This document shows, piece after piece, positions 50,239-59,026 of a stretch of DNA of 64,000 bases (position 1 is the first letter of the stretch; each line of letters begins with the position of its first letter). The translations under genes and the position numbers were made by a program. The stretch is from NCBI RefSeq assembly GCF_003570925.1, contig NZ_QXIS01000006.1, positions 1 to 64,000 on the forward strand, in the 5' to 3' direction. The DNA comes from Candidatus Cryosericum terrychapinii (GTDB lineage Bacteria > Caldisericota > Caldisericia > Cryosericales > Cryosericaceae). The notes below the pieces were generated by a model. That model had not been told where the DNA came from. It saw nothing but the letters and a program-made list of their open reading frames with translations, and made no database searches.

Positions 50239-51159
50239 TCAGCTCACCCCCAGCAGTTTCGAAATCAGGGCCATGCGCACGAACATGCCGAACTTGGCCT
50301 GCTTGAAGTAGTAGGCGCGCGGGTCGTCGTCGATGTCGTAGGAGATCTCCCCGACACGGGGCAGCGGGTGCATGACGATCATGTCCTGACGTGCCAGCCG
50401 CATCTTCTCTGCGTTCAGGACGTAGACGTCCTTGAGGCGGACGTAGTCGTCTTCGTTGAAGAAGCGCTCCTTCTGGACGCGAGTCATGTACAGGATGTCC
50501 AGGTTGCCGATGACATCGTCGAGGCGTTCGACCTCCTGGTATGCGATGCCTTTGGTGGCCAGGTCTGCGGTGACGTAGTCGGGGACGCGCAGCTCTTTGG
50601 GCGAGATGAGCACGAACCGGTTGTCCGGGTAACGTGAGGCGGCCTTGATGAGCGAGTGAACCGTGCGGCCGAACTTGAGGTCCCCGCAGCAGCCGATGGT
50701 CAGCCCCGTCAGCTGGTGCTTTACCGAGCGAATGGTCAGGAGGTCTGTCAGCGTCTGCGTCGGGTGCAGATGGCCGCCGTCGCCCGCGTTGATGACAGGG
50801 ACGGGCGAGTACTGGCTCGCGATGCGCGGTGCCCCCTCCTTGGGGTGACGCATGACGATGATGTCAGCGTAGCACGCCACCGTGCGGATGGTGTCGGCAA
50901 CACTTTCGCCCTTGGCGACTGAACTGGAGGTGGGTTCGGAGAAGCCGACCACGTTGCCGCCGAGACGGAGCATGGCAGCCTCAAAGCTGAAACGGGTGCG
51001 GGTGGAGGGTTCGTAGAAGAGTGTTGCGAGAATGGAAGAGTCACACAGGTGATTGAATTGAGCGGGAGATTGAATGATCTGGTCAGCGAAGTCGAAAATC
51101 TCGTCGAGCTCCCCAGGACTGAAGTCCGTCGGGTCAAGCAGGTGCCTGCCTTTGAGCAT
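50239..51159 (-). CDS. pyrB: Aspartate carbamoyltransferase catalytic chain
   Basis: The 306-residue enzyme joins carbamoyl phosphate and aspartate. The carbamoyl-phosphate motif STRTRFSFE (about 52-60), the HPKEGAPR lysine loop, [15 protein letters not shown] and HPLPRVGEI are all present. The ATG at 51159 with GGGGGAACAGT is chosen; the longer frame upstream would cross the promoter. It is the first gene of the operon pyrB-I-C-F-K-D-E. No PyrR gene or attenuator is seen in the short leader. Confidence 0.94.
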   Translation of the reverse strand: MLKGRHLLDPTDFSPGELDEIFDFADQIIQSPAQFNHLCDSSILATLFYEPSTRTRFSFEAAMLRLGGNVVGFSEPTSSSVAKGESVADTIRTVACYADIIVMRHPKEGAPRIASQYSPVPVINAGDGGHLHPTQTLTDLLTIRSVKHQLTGLTIGCCGDLKFGRTVHSLIKAASRYPDNRFVLISPKELRVPDYVTADLATKGIAYQEVERLDDVIGNLDILYMTRVQKERFFNEDDYVRLKDVYVLNAEKMRLARQDMIVMHPLPRVGEISYDIDDDPRAYYFKQAKFGMFVRMALISKLLGVS

Positions 51160-51204
51160 ACTGTTCCCCCATTGTCTGAGTAACGGGGCACGTGACCCTT
51201 TGAA

Positions 51205-51232
51205 AGTATACGAAGGTCGTCTTTTCGTGCAA
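51205..51232 (-). promoter_or_regulatory. Promoter of the UMP biosynthesis operon
   Basis: On the minus strand TTGCAC (51232-51227), 16 bases and TATACT (51210-51205) lie about 45 bases before pyrB. The leader is too short for a PyrR-type attenuator. Confidence 0.7.
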
Positions 51233-51349
51233 GCGTTTTCCTTCACAGATGATGAGATGGTCCTGCCGGCAAGAAGGCACGGCCGCTGCTGACGGACGAC
51301 GATCCGATGCCAGACCGTCACCCGCCAGCCGATGGTTCAACCCCCGTTC

Positions 51350-52822
51350 CTAGCCACGAACTCTCTTGAGATCGATGAATCCCCTGTCGACGTCTACCGA
51401 GAGAAGCTGGACCCGCGTGCGCTGGCCGACATCCAGCCCTTCGAAGCCTTTGACCACCCTGCCTTCAACCGGTACGGTCAGTAGCCGTGCCCACGTTCCC
51501 TTGTCGGCAGCGCCAGTGACGATGGCGTCGAACTGTTCCCCGATCCGGGATTCGAGGAGGAGTGCCGCGGCGGACTTTTCGACTTGCCGTTCGACCTTGT
51601 TGGCGGCGTCTTCCTGATCCGTACAGTGCTTCGCAAGGGCTGTCAGGTCGTCCATGCTGTATGGCACGGGCTTTTTCGCGATCGCCGCTTTCGCCAGGCG
51701 CTGGGTGATGAGGTCGGGGTACCGGCGGTTCGGAGCAGTGGAATGCGTGTAGTCCCGGACCGCAAGACCGAAGTGTCCCTCGGCATTCGCTCCCGGCAGT
51801 TCTGCAGCATATTCACCGGGCCCCAGGAGCTTGATGATCGTGAGGGACAGATCAGGGAACGTCACCGGATCAGCGGCCTTCGCGCTGGTCAGGAAGTCCT
51901 CGAGTGCCTTCGAATTGGGAGTCTCGGGAAGCTTGGATCCATGCTCGGTGGCCACTTCGACGATGCGGTCCCAGCGCTTTGGCGTGTGTACGACGCGGCG
52001 GACCGAGGGAAACCCTTGAGCGCTGAGAAACCGCACCGTAACGCCGTTGGCTGCGATCATGAAGTCCTCGATGAGTTCCGTGGCGCGGTTTTTCTCCTGT
52101 ACTTGGAGATTGCTGATCGTGTCGCCCTCAAACAGCGGTCTTGCCTCGATGGTCTGCAGACTGAGTGCTCCAAGGACATGGCGGTGACCCTTCAGGAGTT
52201 GGGCAGCCTTGTCCTGGAGCGACAGATTTTCGGCCAGGCCGGGCACGGCGGCGACGGGTTGCGGCATTGGTCCGGTTTTCTCCAGCCATGCTGCGACACT
52301 GCTATACGCCAGTTTGGCATGACTGCGGACGATGGCCTCGTAGACGTCGGATACTGTCACGGTGCCGTCGGCGGCAACGACCATGTCGACGACGATGGCA
52401 AGACGGTCCTGGTCCTGGTTCAGCGAGGTGAGGTCGGTAGACAGCTTGTCGGGAAGCATGGGGAACTTCTCGGCAGCGGTGTACACCGACGTGGTGTTGG
52501 TGCGCGCGTGGTCGTCGATTGCGGACCCAATCTTGACAAGAGCATCGACATTCGCCACGGCGACAAGAATCCTGGTGGTTCCATCCTGCATGGCCTCCGC
52601 GACCGTCAGCTGGTCGAGGTCCATGGAGTCGTCGTTGTCGATAGAGCACCACGGCAGGGTCCGGAGGTCATGCGCGGGTGCGTCGCCGGTCAGGGTGGGT
52701 TCCTGGATCTTGTCCACTTCGGCCAGTACCTCGGGCGAGAAGTCGGGAAGCAATCCTCGCTCGAGCATCGCACGGTGAGCGATGCTTTCTAGAATACTAC
52801 GGTGTTTGGTTTCGTTTATCAT
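51350..52822 (-). CDS. RNB-domain (RNase II/R-family) exoribonuclease
   Basis: The 490-residue protein has the RNB catalytic domain with SIDNDDSMDLDQL (metal-binding aspartates, about residue 60-72), FPMLPDKLSTDLTSLNQDQDR, and HSTAPNRRYPDLITQRL near 370. The N-terminal cold-shock domains of full RNase R are absent, and a short OB-like segment ends the protein. Such short RNB proteins occur in several bacteria. It probably degrades RNA from the 3' end. AAAGGAG lies ten bases before the ATG; a TATACT at 52878-52873 may be its -10. Confidence 0.88.
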   Translation of the reverse strand: MINETKHRSILESIAHRAMLERGLLPDFSPEVLAEVDKIQEPTLTGDAPAHDLRTLPWCSIDNDDSMDLDQLTVAEAMQDGTTRILVAVANVDALVKIGSAIDDHARTNTTSVYTAAEKFPMLPDKLSTDLTSLNQDQDRLAIVVDMVVAADGTVTVSDVYEAIVRSHAKLAYSSVAAWLEKTGPMPQPVAAVPGLAENLSLQDKAAQLLKGHRHVLGALSLQTIEARPLFEGDTISNLQVQEKNRATELIEDFMIAANGVTVRFLSAQGFPSVRRVVHTPKRWDRIVEVATEHGSKLPETPNSKALEDFLTSAKAADPVTFPDLSLTIIKLLGPGEYAAELPGANAEGHFGLAVRDYTHSTAPNRRYPDLITQRLAKAAIAKKPVPYSMDDLTALAKHCTDQEDAANKVERQVEKSAAALLLESRIGEQFDAIVTGAADKGTWARLLTVPVEGRVVKGFEGLDVGQRTRVQLLSVDVDRGFIDLKRVRG

Positions 52823-52932
52823 CGCAGGAGCTCCTTTATTCCAGAGTGAGACTCTGCCTGAGTCTTGCTGTCAGTATAGCAACGTCGACGCAAATCACTT
52901 CATGGTTGCGTGTCCCACGAACAGGGCATGGG

Positions 52933-52960
52933 TTGCCGCGCGCGGCAGCGCCTGTACAAT
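52933..52960 (+). promoter_or_regulatory. Putative promoter of the ulaA-like gene
   Basis: TTGCCG (52933-52938), 16 bases and TACAAT (52955-52960) lie 51 bases before the start codon at 53012. Confidence 0.5.
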
Positions 52961-53011
52961 GAGGGAGTATCGGTGACAATCTATAGACGTTGACGAGTGG
53001 AGGAGACAGGA

Positions 53012-53305
53012 ATGCAGTCAGTATTCACGTTCATCAGAGACTTCATGGGCACACCGGCGGTACTGGTGAGCATGGTCGCACTCGTCGGCCTGGTCGTGCT
53101 GCACAAATCGTTCAGTGAGGTGCTGATGGGCACTGTCAAGACGATTGTCGGCTTTCTGGTGCTCGGCGTCGGCGCGGCCACGCTCAGCAGCTCACTGAGC
53201 TATCTGGGGCAGATGCTGCAATTCGGGTTTCACATCCGAGGCGTCCTGCCGAACAACGAAGCCGTCATTGCGGTCGCGCTCAAGATTCTGGGTTCGCAGC
53301 CCTGA
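53012..53305 (+). CDS. UlaA/SgaT-type permease, N-terminal part before in-frame TGA
   Basis: These 97 residues ([60 protein letters not shown]) match the start of the PTS ascorbate EIIC family (UlaA/SgaT), which is normally one protein of about 420-460 residues. The frame stops at TGA 53303-53305 and then continues open as the C-terminal part in the same frame. GGAGGAGACAGGA supports the ATG. No EIIA or EIIB gene is in the window. Whether the TGA is a sequencing error, mutation, split gene or readthrough site is open. Confidence 0.75.
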   Translation: MQSVFTFIRDFMGTPAVLVSMVALVGLVVLHKSFSEVLMGTVKTIVGFLVLGVGAATLSSSLSYLGQMLQFGFHIRGVLPNNEAVIAVALKILGSQP

Positions 53306-53308
53306 TGG

Positions 53309-54283
53309 GTGATGATCTTCGGTTTCCTGTTCAATACCTTTCTGGCGCGTGTGACGAAGTGGAAGTACATCTTTCTCACCGGTCATCACACGCTCTATAT
53401 GGCGATCCTGCTGGTCGCCGTGCTGACAGCCGCCGGGATGGCCGGTATCTGGGTCACGGTTGTGGCTTCCATTCTCCTGGGCACGGTCATGACGCTGATG
53501 CCTGCACTGGCTCAACCGTTCATGCGGCAGGTGATGGGAAGTGACGAGGTCGCCGTGGGCCATTTCGGGTCACTGTCGTATGTCGTGGCTGGGCTGCTGG
53601 GCAAGTGGTTCGGCGACAGGATTCAGTCGACCGAGAACATCAGGCTGCCCAAAGGGTTCGACTTCCTGCGCGATTCGCTGATCTCCTCGGGACTGGTCAT
53701 GACGGTCCTGTTCATGGCGGTCACGCTGAAAGCAGGCTCCACCTTCGTGCGGGATACGCTGGGGGTCACCCAGCATCCGCTGGTCTTTGCGTTTGTCCAG
53801 GCGATGACGTTCGCCGCCGGCATGGCTATCATCGTCATCGGCGTCAACATGACACTGGCCGAGATCACGCCCGCCTTCCGGGGGATCGGCGAGAAGATCG
53901 TTCCCAACGCTAAACCTGCACTCGACGTTGCTATTACGTTCCCAAAAGCGCCAACGGCGATGATGATCGGGTTCCTGTCGTCACTGACCGCCGGCGTTCT
54001 GTGTATGTTTCTTTTGCAGGTGCTGCACCTGCCGGTTATCATCCCGAACCTTGTTCCGCACTTCTTTACCGGTGCGACGGCTGCCATTTTCGGCAATGCG
54101 ACCGGCGGGCGCAAAGGCGCGGTCATAGGTGGATTCGCCAACGGCGTCATCATCAGCATCCTGCCTGCATTGTTGTTGCCGTTGCTTGGGCCAGAGCTGA
54201 GCACGCTGAATACGACCTGGAGCGATGCCGACTTCCTCTGGGTCGGCGTCGTGGTCGGAAACATCGCGCGCCTCTTCCACTAA
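53309..54283 (+). CDS. UlaA/SgaT-type permease, C-terminal part after in-frame TGA
   Basis: The 324 residues begin [21 protein letters not shown] and contain [48 protein letters not shown] and [13 protein letters not shown], all characteristic of UlaA/SgaT. The frame is identical to that of the N-terminal part, only the codons TGA TGG lie between. A separate start would need GTG 53309 or ATG 53312, neither with a ribosome binding site. Coding quality does not fall after the stop, so decay is recent or the stop is tolerated. It ends one base before the convergent AlkZ-like gene. Confidence 0.78.
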   Translation: MMIFGFLFNTFLARVTKWKYIFLTGHHTLYMAILLVAVLTAAGMAGIWVTVVASILLGTVMTLMPALAQPFMRQVMGSDEVAVGHFGSLSYVVAGLLGKWFGDRIQSTENIRLPKGFDFLRDSLISSGLVMTVLFMAVTLKAGSTFVRDTLGVTQHPLVFAFVQAMTFAAGMAIIVIGVNMTLAEITPAFRGIGEKIVPNAKPALDVAITFPKAPTAMMIGFLSSLTAGVLCMFLLQVLHLPVIIPNLVPHFFTGATAAIFGNATGGRKGAVIGGFANGVIISILPALLLPLLGPELSTLNTTWSDADFLWVGVVVGNIARLFH

Positions 54284-54284
54284 G

Positions 54285-55412
54285 TCAATCCTGCCAGGTC
54301 ACCGTTGTGCTGTGCGCTCCTGTCCAGGCGCCCAGATGCTCGAACGCGGCTTCGATCTGTCGCCGAGGGACGACGCCCACGCGCTGGACACGCGTGATGG
54401 TGACGTGCATGCTGCTCGGCGTCTGCTTCACGCGCCAGGTTGCCGCCGCGTGTCCGTGCAGAAGAATGACGGCCTCGATCTGGCCTGCCGGGCGGAACAC
54501 GGCGCCACGGTCTCCGCCGTCCAGTACGCGAGACGGATCCTTCCAGGCGAGTAGCATGGCGTCGAACTTGGGCAGGAGCGTGACCGGTGGAACGTCGGGC
54601 AGGGGCTTCTGGAGGACGTCGACGTCCTCTACCAGGGCCAACAGGGGCGAACTGCGGCCCTCGACCGTCACGGGCGCTAGGAGCCCGCCCGCCCGGGTGG
54701 CCGTCTCTCGCACCGTTGCTATGGGCAGACCTGTCCAGTGCGCGAAGTCAGTGAGGGTCGCCGGGGCAAACGTCCGCAGGTAGCGGAGCAGCAATTCCTC
54801 GAGGGACTTGATGCGCGTGCGTGGACGGAAGTGCAGGTGGGGGAGCCACGTGTCGCGGCGGGCGAAGACGGGTCGCGTGCTCTTGCTGCCGACCATGAGG
54901 AGATCTCCCTGGTAGGCAAGCCCTTTCACGTCTTCGCCCCAGCCCACCCACGGCACGTCCCGAAGTCGTGGAACGGCCGCGTGGAGCGCCGTACGGTCCA
55001 GCGGTCCCCCTGCGAGCGCATGCAGGACGTCCTGCTCGACACGATACCACGCAGCTGTATCCATGTCACACATGCGCAGCATCACCCGCTCGATCGCCAG
55101 ATGGTACCGTTCGCCGAATGAACCAACCATGAGGGCGAGGTCCTCGGCTGCCAGCACATGCAGGGTGCCACGGAGACACCACGTCTTGACCAGCGAGCGC
55201 TCGCGTGCAAGCGCATGGTCGGTCCATGTGTGCGGGGCTGATGGGCAGCGTGCGTGGACGGCAAATGGGACGGAGGCGGCATATTGTGCCTGGACGGCGA
55301 CCATGGCGCGGACAGCCGTAAGCGGCTCACCGAACGGCTGCGAGATGCCGCCCCGTGCCAGCGCGAAATCGGTTGCCTGCCGTGCAGTGATGTGCAGTGC
55401 TGCGGGCTTCAC
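54285..55412 (-). CDS. AlkZ-like winged-helix DNA glycosylase
   Basis: The 375-residue protein belongs to the HTH_42/DUF1006 family of winged-helix proteins to which AlkZ and YcaQ belong; AlkZ unhooks crosslinks by azinomycin-type agents. The catalytic QxQ motif is seen as Q41-A-Q43 in MVAVQAQYA. Later blocks KTWCLRGTLHVLAAED, LLRYLRTFAPATLTDFAHWTGLP and LLPKFDAMLLAW match family helices. The start is GTG at 55412 without a clear ribosome binding site. Glycosylase activity is inferred from the motif. It is convergent with the interrupted permease gene. Confidence 0.82.
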   Translation of the reverse strand: MKPAALHITARQATDFALARGGISQPFGEPLTAVRAMVAVQAQYAASVPFAVHARCPSAPHTWTDHALARERSLVKTWCLRGTLHVLAAEDLALMVGSFGERYHLAIERVMLRMCDMDTAAWYRVEQDVLHALAGGPLDRTALHAAVPRLRDVPWVGWGEDVKGLAYQGDLLMVGSKSTRPVFARRDTWLPHLHFRPRTRIKSLEELLLRYLRTFAPATLTDFAHWTGLPIATVRETATRAGGLLAPVTVEGRSSPLLALVEDVDVLQKPLPDVPPVTLLPKFDAMLLAWKDPSRVLDGGDRGAVFRPAGQIEAVILLHGHAAATWRVKQTPSSMHVTITRVQRVGVVPRRQIEAAFEHLGAWTGAHSTTVTWQD

Positions 55413-55638
55413 GAGACCACTAGGAGCCGGACACGGCTCGGCTCACATTTACTGCAGGTGTTCGGCTGCTCTGGATGTGGCATTTCTCCTCCAGTCACAC
55501 GATATCTTGTCAGTATATCCCATCGCGCGGACGGCTGCAAACGACATTACGAATTCTCATGCCATTACCCGGAATAGGCTCTCTAAAGTGGAGCGTGGGT
55601 TGCAGAGGAGTGATTCATAAGAAACAAGGAGGACGAAT

Positions 55639-55773
55639 ATAGAGGAGCAAAGCAATCCTAGACATAGCAGAAGTGGAACCAGGAAGAGCATACTCGAGAA
55701 GCTTGCAACTTGCCCGGAAAAGTCTAGAATTTACGCGCATTTTGAAGAATCGCTCGTTCCAGGTATTGATTAG
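55639..55773 (+). other. Possible small gene with non-canonical start ahead of uspA-like gene
   Basis: AAGGAGG six bases before an ATA codon opens a 44-residue frame whose product includes KSILEKLATCPEKSRIYAHF and ends at TAG 55771, shortly before the ribosome binding site of the UspA-like gene. ATA is a rare start, so it may be a decayed gene whose ATG was lost. The remainder of the gap 55413-55638 shows nothing further; it marks the change from GC-rich to AT-rich sequence. Confidence 0.35.
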
Positions 55774-55790
55774 GTAAGGAGGCAGATAGT

Positions 55791-56594
55791 ATGTTTAAGA
55801 AGATCCTCATAGTGGTTGATAACTCCGAAGTTATGAAGGATGTAGTTGAGTACACTACGACACTGTTCCCTGATGCCTTTTTCTACCTTTTTAGTATTAT
55901 TAACCTCGGCTCGTTTTCAGGTTACTATACAAAGGCGGTCTACAAGGAAATGAACCAATTGAGCCAGGAAACGCTTTTGATGCTTGAAGGTCTTCTCGAA
56001 AAGAAGTCGATTCAATTCACAACAAGGACTGAGGTCGGAGATCCCGTAAGTGAGGTCCTTTCTTTTGTCCGAGACAATGGGGTTGATCTCATTGTCATGG
56101 AAACCCATGCAGGAATAACTGCCAACAAGATTAAGCTTGGCAAGACGACATTCTCCATGATCATGCACTCCGGTATTCCCGTTTTGCTTCTTGGAGAAGA
56201 TCTGAAGTCCAACCCTAGTCCAAGAATTCTGCATCCTACTACTGGGAGTAAATATTCTGAACTTGCAACCCGGATAACAGGCGAAGTTGCTGCCAAATGG
56301 AAGAGCACTATTGACGTCCTTGTATTGAGCGATGATAAAGAGAGCGTCAAGACAAGGGTTCAGGGAATCTTGGCAAATTCGAAAGCAAAGGGGAACTTCA
56401 GTTTCGCTGAGCGCGGGAAAGAAGTCTCTTCAGTTATCTCTCAAGCCTCAAACGCCGATATAATTATCGGAAGCAGAGGTTCTCCAAGAAAGAGTTATAA
56501 GTTGAGATTCATATTCCGTCCTCTTGCGCTTGATCCCCATATCAGACTTGTAGTTGCGTTTCTTCCAAAGCCTTTCCTGTTGGTTTGCGATTGA
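55791..56594 (+). CDS. Universal stress protein (UspA-like, double domain)
   Basis: The 267-residue protein has two Usp-like halves. The first starts FKKILIVVDNSEVMKDVVEYT and has DLIVMETHAG and KTTFSMIMHSGIPVLLLG; the second is shorter and more diverged, with ADIIIGSRGSPRKS. An ATP-binding GxxGxxxxS pattern is only partly kept. AAGGAGGCAGATAGT gives the start. The gene and its neighbour are clearly more AT-rich than the rest of the window and are probably acquired together. In such pairs the Usp protein may regulate the transporter; this is inference. Confidence 0.82.
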   Translation: MFKKILIVVDNSEVMKDVVEYTTTLFPDAFFYLFSIINLGSFSGYYTKAVYKEMNQLSQETLLMLEGLLEKKSIQFTTRTEVGDPVSEVLSFVRDNGVDLIVMETHAGITANKIKLGKTTFSMIMHSGIPVLLLGEDLKSNPSPRILHPTTGSKYSELATRITGEVAAKWKSTIDVLVLSDDKESVKTRVQGILANSKAKGNFSFAERGKEVSSVISQASNADIIIGSRGSPRKSYKLRFIFRPLALDPHIRLVVAFLPKPFLLVCD

Positions 56595-56617
56595 TCCAAA
56601 GGAGATAACCTATACCT

Positions 56618-57889
56618 ATGGCTCCTCAAATTATTTCTCTGAGCATATTCGTTGTTGTTTATGCTTTCATCATTTTTAACGTCCTGCCACGCTCAAGCGT
56701 TTCGCTGGTGGGAGCCTTCTTGCTTGTCATACTTGGTGTTCTTGAGCCACGAGAAATTGTTACTCTAGTTAACTGGGACGCAATTGGGCTTATCTTTGGA
56801 ATGTTTATTCTGGTAAGAATGTTAACAGATAGCGGTTTCTTTGATTTCCTGAGCGTCAAAGTTCTAAAGCTTACGAAGGGCGTACCCATCAATATATTGA
56901 TTGCGTTTGCTCTTCTTACTGGATTGCTTGCAGCATTTATGGATAGCATTACAGTCCTTCTCTTTATGACCGCTTTGTCAATAACAATTGCCAAGAAACT
57001 GAAGATGAGTGCAATCCCATTTGTACTCTCACAGATTACTGCGGCAAATATCGGAGGGAGCGCAACGCTCATGGGAGACCCTCCAAACATTATCCTTGGG
57101 ACAGGCCTTGGGATTACTCTTGTTCAGTTTGTTAAGTACCTTGCGCCAATTTCAATTCTAATTCTAGTGTTGAATACGTTGTACTTTGTTCTCTTCTACA
57201 AGAAAATGTTTAAACAGTCGGAAAATGTTGATACAGATTACTTAAAGAATCTGAACCCCAGGGAGCATGTAAAAGACCTCTATATGATGATAGCGTCGAT
57301 TGTCAGTTTCCTTGTGGCAATAGTTTTGCTGATACTGCATGAAAAGATCAACCTGCCAGTAGCATACGCAGGACTCATAGGCGCTTCTCTGGGGCTTGTG
57401 CTCAACGGGAAGAAGGTTGCAAATATCTGGGAGTCTATTGACTGGGAAGTGCTTATGTTCTTCACCACGCTCTTCATAATAATAGGTTCGTTGGAAAAGA
57501 CCGGCGTTATTGCATCAATTAGTAAAGGTATCGTAGACGTTTCAAAGGGAAGCAGCCTACTTACGAAAGGAATCCTTCTTTGGATGTCAGGTATACTTTC
57601 TGGATTTATCGATAACGTTCCCTTTGCAGCATCTATGGTGCCCGTAGTAAAGCTTCTTGCTCCAGCAAGCACAGTATCTTTGTTGAGCATGGGACTGATA
57701 GTAAGCTTTGGCACAGATGTAGGAGGAAATTTCACGCCAATTGGTGCGTCAGCAAACGTTGTTGGTCTCTCGATATTGTCCAAGGCGGGCGTTGATGTGG
57801 AGTGGAAAGAATACTTGAAGGCGGTTGTACCGATCACGTTCATCAATATTCTTGTAGCTGGTGTTTTGTTCTCCTTGTTCTACAAATAG
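56618..57889 (+). CDS. ArsB/NhaD-superfamily (SLC13-like) anion or Na+/H+ transporter
   Basis: The 423-residue integral membrane protein has about 11-12 helices. Family signatures are FMDSITVLLFMTALSI, NIGGSATLMGDPPNIIL and GFIDNVPFAASMVPVV, with a late GTDVGGNFTPIGASANVVG, the two-fold symmetrical loops of the ion-transporter superfamily containing arsenite permease ArsB, NhaD and CitM. Substrate could be arsenite, Na+ or an organic acid; arsM is 40 kb away, so arsenite is not implied. AAAGGAG is placed 13 bases before the ATG. It follows the UspA-like gene by 23 bases and shares its AT-rich codon use. Confidence 0.85.
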   Translation: MAPQIISLSIFVVVYAFIIFNVLPRSSVSLVGAFLLVILGVLEPREIVTLVNWDAIGLIFGMFILVRMLTDSGFFDFLSVKVLKLTKGVPINILIAFALLTGLLAAFMDSITVLLFMTALSITIAKKLKMSAIPFVLSQITAANIGGSATLMGDPPNIILGTGLGITLVQFVKYLAPISILILVLNTLYFVLFYKKMFKQSENVDTDYLKNLNPREHVKDLYMMIASIVSFLVAIVLLILHEKINLPVAYAGLIGASLGLVLNGKKVANIWESIDWEVLMFFTTLFIIIGSLEKTGVIASISKGIVDVSKGSSLLTKGILLWMSGILSGFIDNVPFAASMVPVVKLLAPASTVSLLSMGLIVSFGTDVGGNFTPIGASANVVGLSILSKAGVDVEWKEYLKAVVPITFINILVAGVLFSLFYK

Positions 57890-57964
57890 AAACGTAGAAC
57901 CTTTTTCCAATTCTGCGTGTCCTGCGCACCGCTCCAGGACAAATGTCACGAGAGGACCTGGTGG

Positions 57965-59026
57965 TCATGACCCACGTGGAGGAGCCTGTGCCGGTCTTGG
58001 TGCCGACGTTTCATCAGCGGAGAGTGTCCGCATGATGACGCTGCGCAGAAAGCGCTGGTCTCCAAGCCGGTTCTTCAGCGCTGTCTCGAGTGCTCCCACA
58101 GGATACAGGTTTTGAGGCGCCCTGGTGTCGCCCCACAGGTTGCTGGAGTAGTGCACCGCGATGGCGGAGGCGAGGTTGGCCAGGTGTATTGCCTCGGTCA
58201 GCCCCATGACGGGGAGCTCGATGCGAACCAGGTTGGCCATCTGGCTGGCGAAGGGCGTGACTGCTCGAAGGCGCAGGAAGAAGCTCATCTTGCTGCTGCC
58301 GCTGCTTTCCGGGTAGCGGATCTCGAAGATCGGGGTCCGTTCGGCGGTCTTGAGGCCGAGCACCGTCGCGAACTGCTCGCGCTGGAGGTAGGCCTCCTGG
58401 ACGTTCTTGATGATGCCTGCCAGTTTGCCGGTCCCGGCGGCCAGACGGTGTTCGTAGGGGATGGGACCGTCTGTTACGACTGCCTGCACGTCCGGACGGT
58501 CCACTTCTTTCTGGGCGACATCGTGTTCCAGCTCCTGCATGAGGTTGTTGAGTTCCTGGCCGAAGTCGCCCGGGTCATGACTTGCCGCGCTGCGAATCTC
58601 ATATTCGACGTCAAACGGACACGACGCGTCGCTCGCCAGCTTGAGCGTCTTCATGTCCGGGTCCGGCGCGTTGGTCACGAAGTAGTGCCGTACGGCTTCA
58701 TCACACAGCGCCTCGGTGACGTCGTGGGCGTGAGAGCCACACATCTGCATGCAGCCCGCCGCCACAGAACCGAAAACGCCATAATATGGCGGATTGCCGT
58801 CGATGATGCCGTGCATGTCGATACGGCGCACACCGTCGACGAACGCGACACGGACCGTGTCGACTTCCGCGAACGCAGCATCGGGCACCCGCACGGCTGC
58901 CCAGTGGTCAAGGTCGCGGCATTCGGTGGTTGGCACCACCTCATAGGAACGTTTCTGATCAGTCAATGCGACCTCCGTGGAACCAGTGTAGACGCTCTGC
59001 CAGTAGTCGGGACGGATACGCATCAT
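57965..59026 (-). CDS. nurA: NurA-domain nuclease
   Basis: The 353-residue protein fits the NurA family of 5'-3' DNA nucleases for double-strand break processing. VRVAFVDGVRRIDM carries the first metal-binding Asp, VVTDGPI the second acidic block, GIIKNVQEAYL the following lysine-bearing helix, and LPVMGLTEAIHLANLASAIAV the late region. It is the last gene of the operon sbcD-sbcC-nurA; its ATG overlaps the sbcC stop. NurA usually pairs with HerA; the HerA-like gene here is 24 kb away and belongs to a different operon. Confidence 0.8.
   Translation of the reverse strand: MMRIRPDYWQSVYTGSTEVALTDQKRSYEVVPTTECRDLDHWAAVRVPDAAFAEVDTVRVAFVDGVRRIDMHGIIDGNPPYYGVFGSVAAGCMQMCGSHAHDVTEALCDEAVRHYFVTNAPDPDMKTLKLASDASCPFDVEYEIRSAASHDPGDFGQELNNLMQELEHDVAQKEVDRPDVQAVVTDGPIPYEHRLAAGTGKLAGIIKNVQEAYLQREQFATVLGLKTAERTPIFEIRYPESSGSSKMSFFLRLRAVTPFASQMANLVRIELPVMGLTEAIHLANLASAIAVHYSSNLWGDTRAPQNLYPVGALETALKNRLGDQRFLRSVIMRTLSADETSAPRPAQAPPRGS

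Noticed and set aside
51160-51349. PyrR-type attenuator or riboswitch before pyrB
   Set aside because: The promoter-to-gene leader is only about 45 bases and shows no antiterminator/terminator pair.
53303-53305. Selenocysteine at the TGA in the permease
   Set aside because: The UlaA family has no cysteine or selenocysteine at this place and I could not see a convincing bSECIS hairpin directly after it.
57965-59026. HerA-NurA repair pair
   Set aside because: The NurA-like gene belongs to the sbcDC operon and the HerA-like gene lies 24 kb away in a defence-type operon with other partners, so no direct pairing is claimed.
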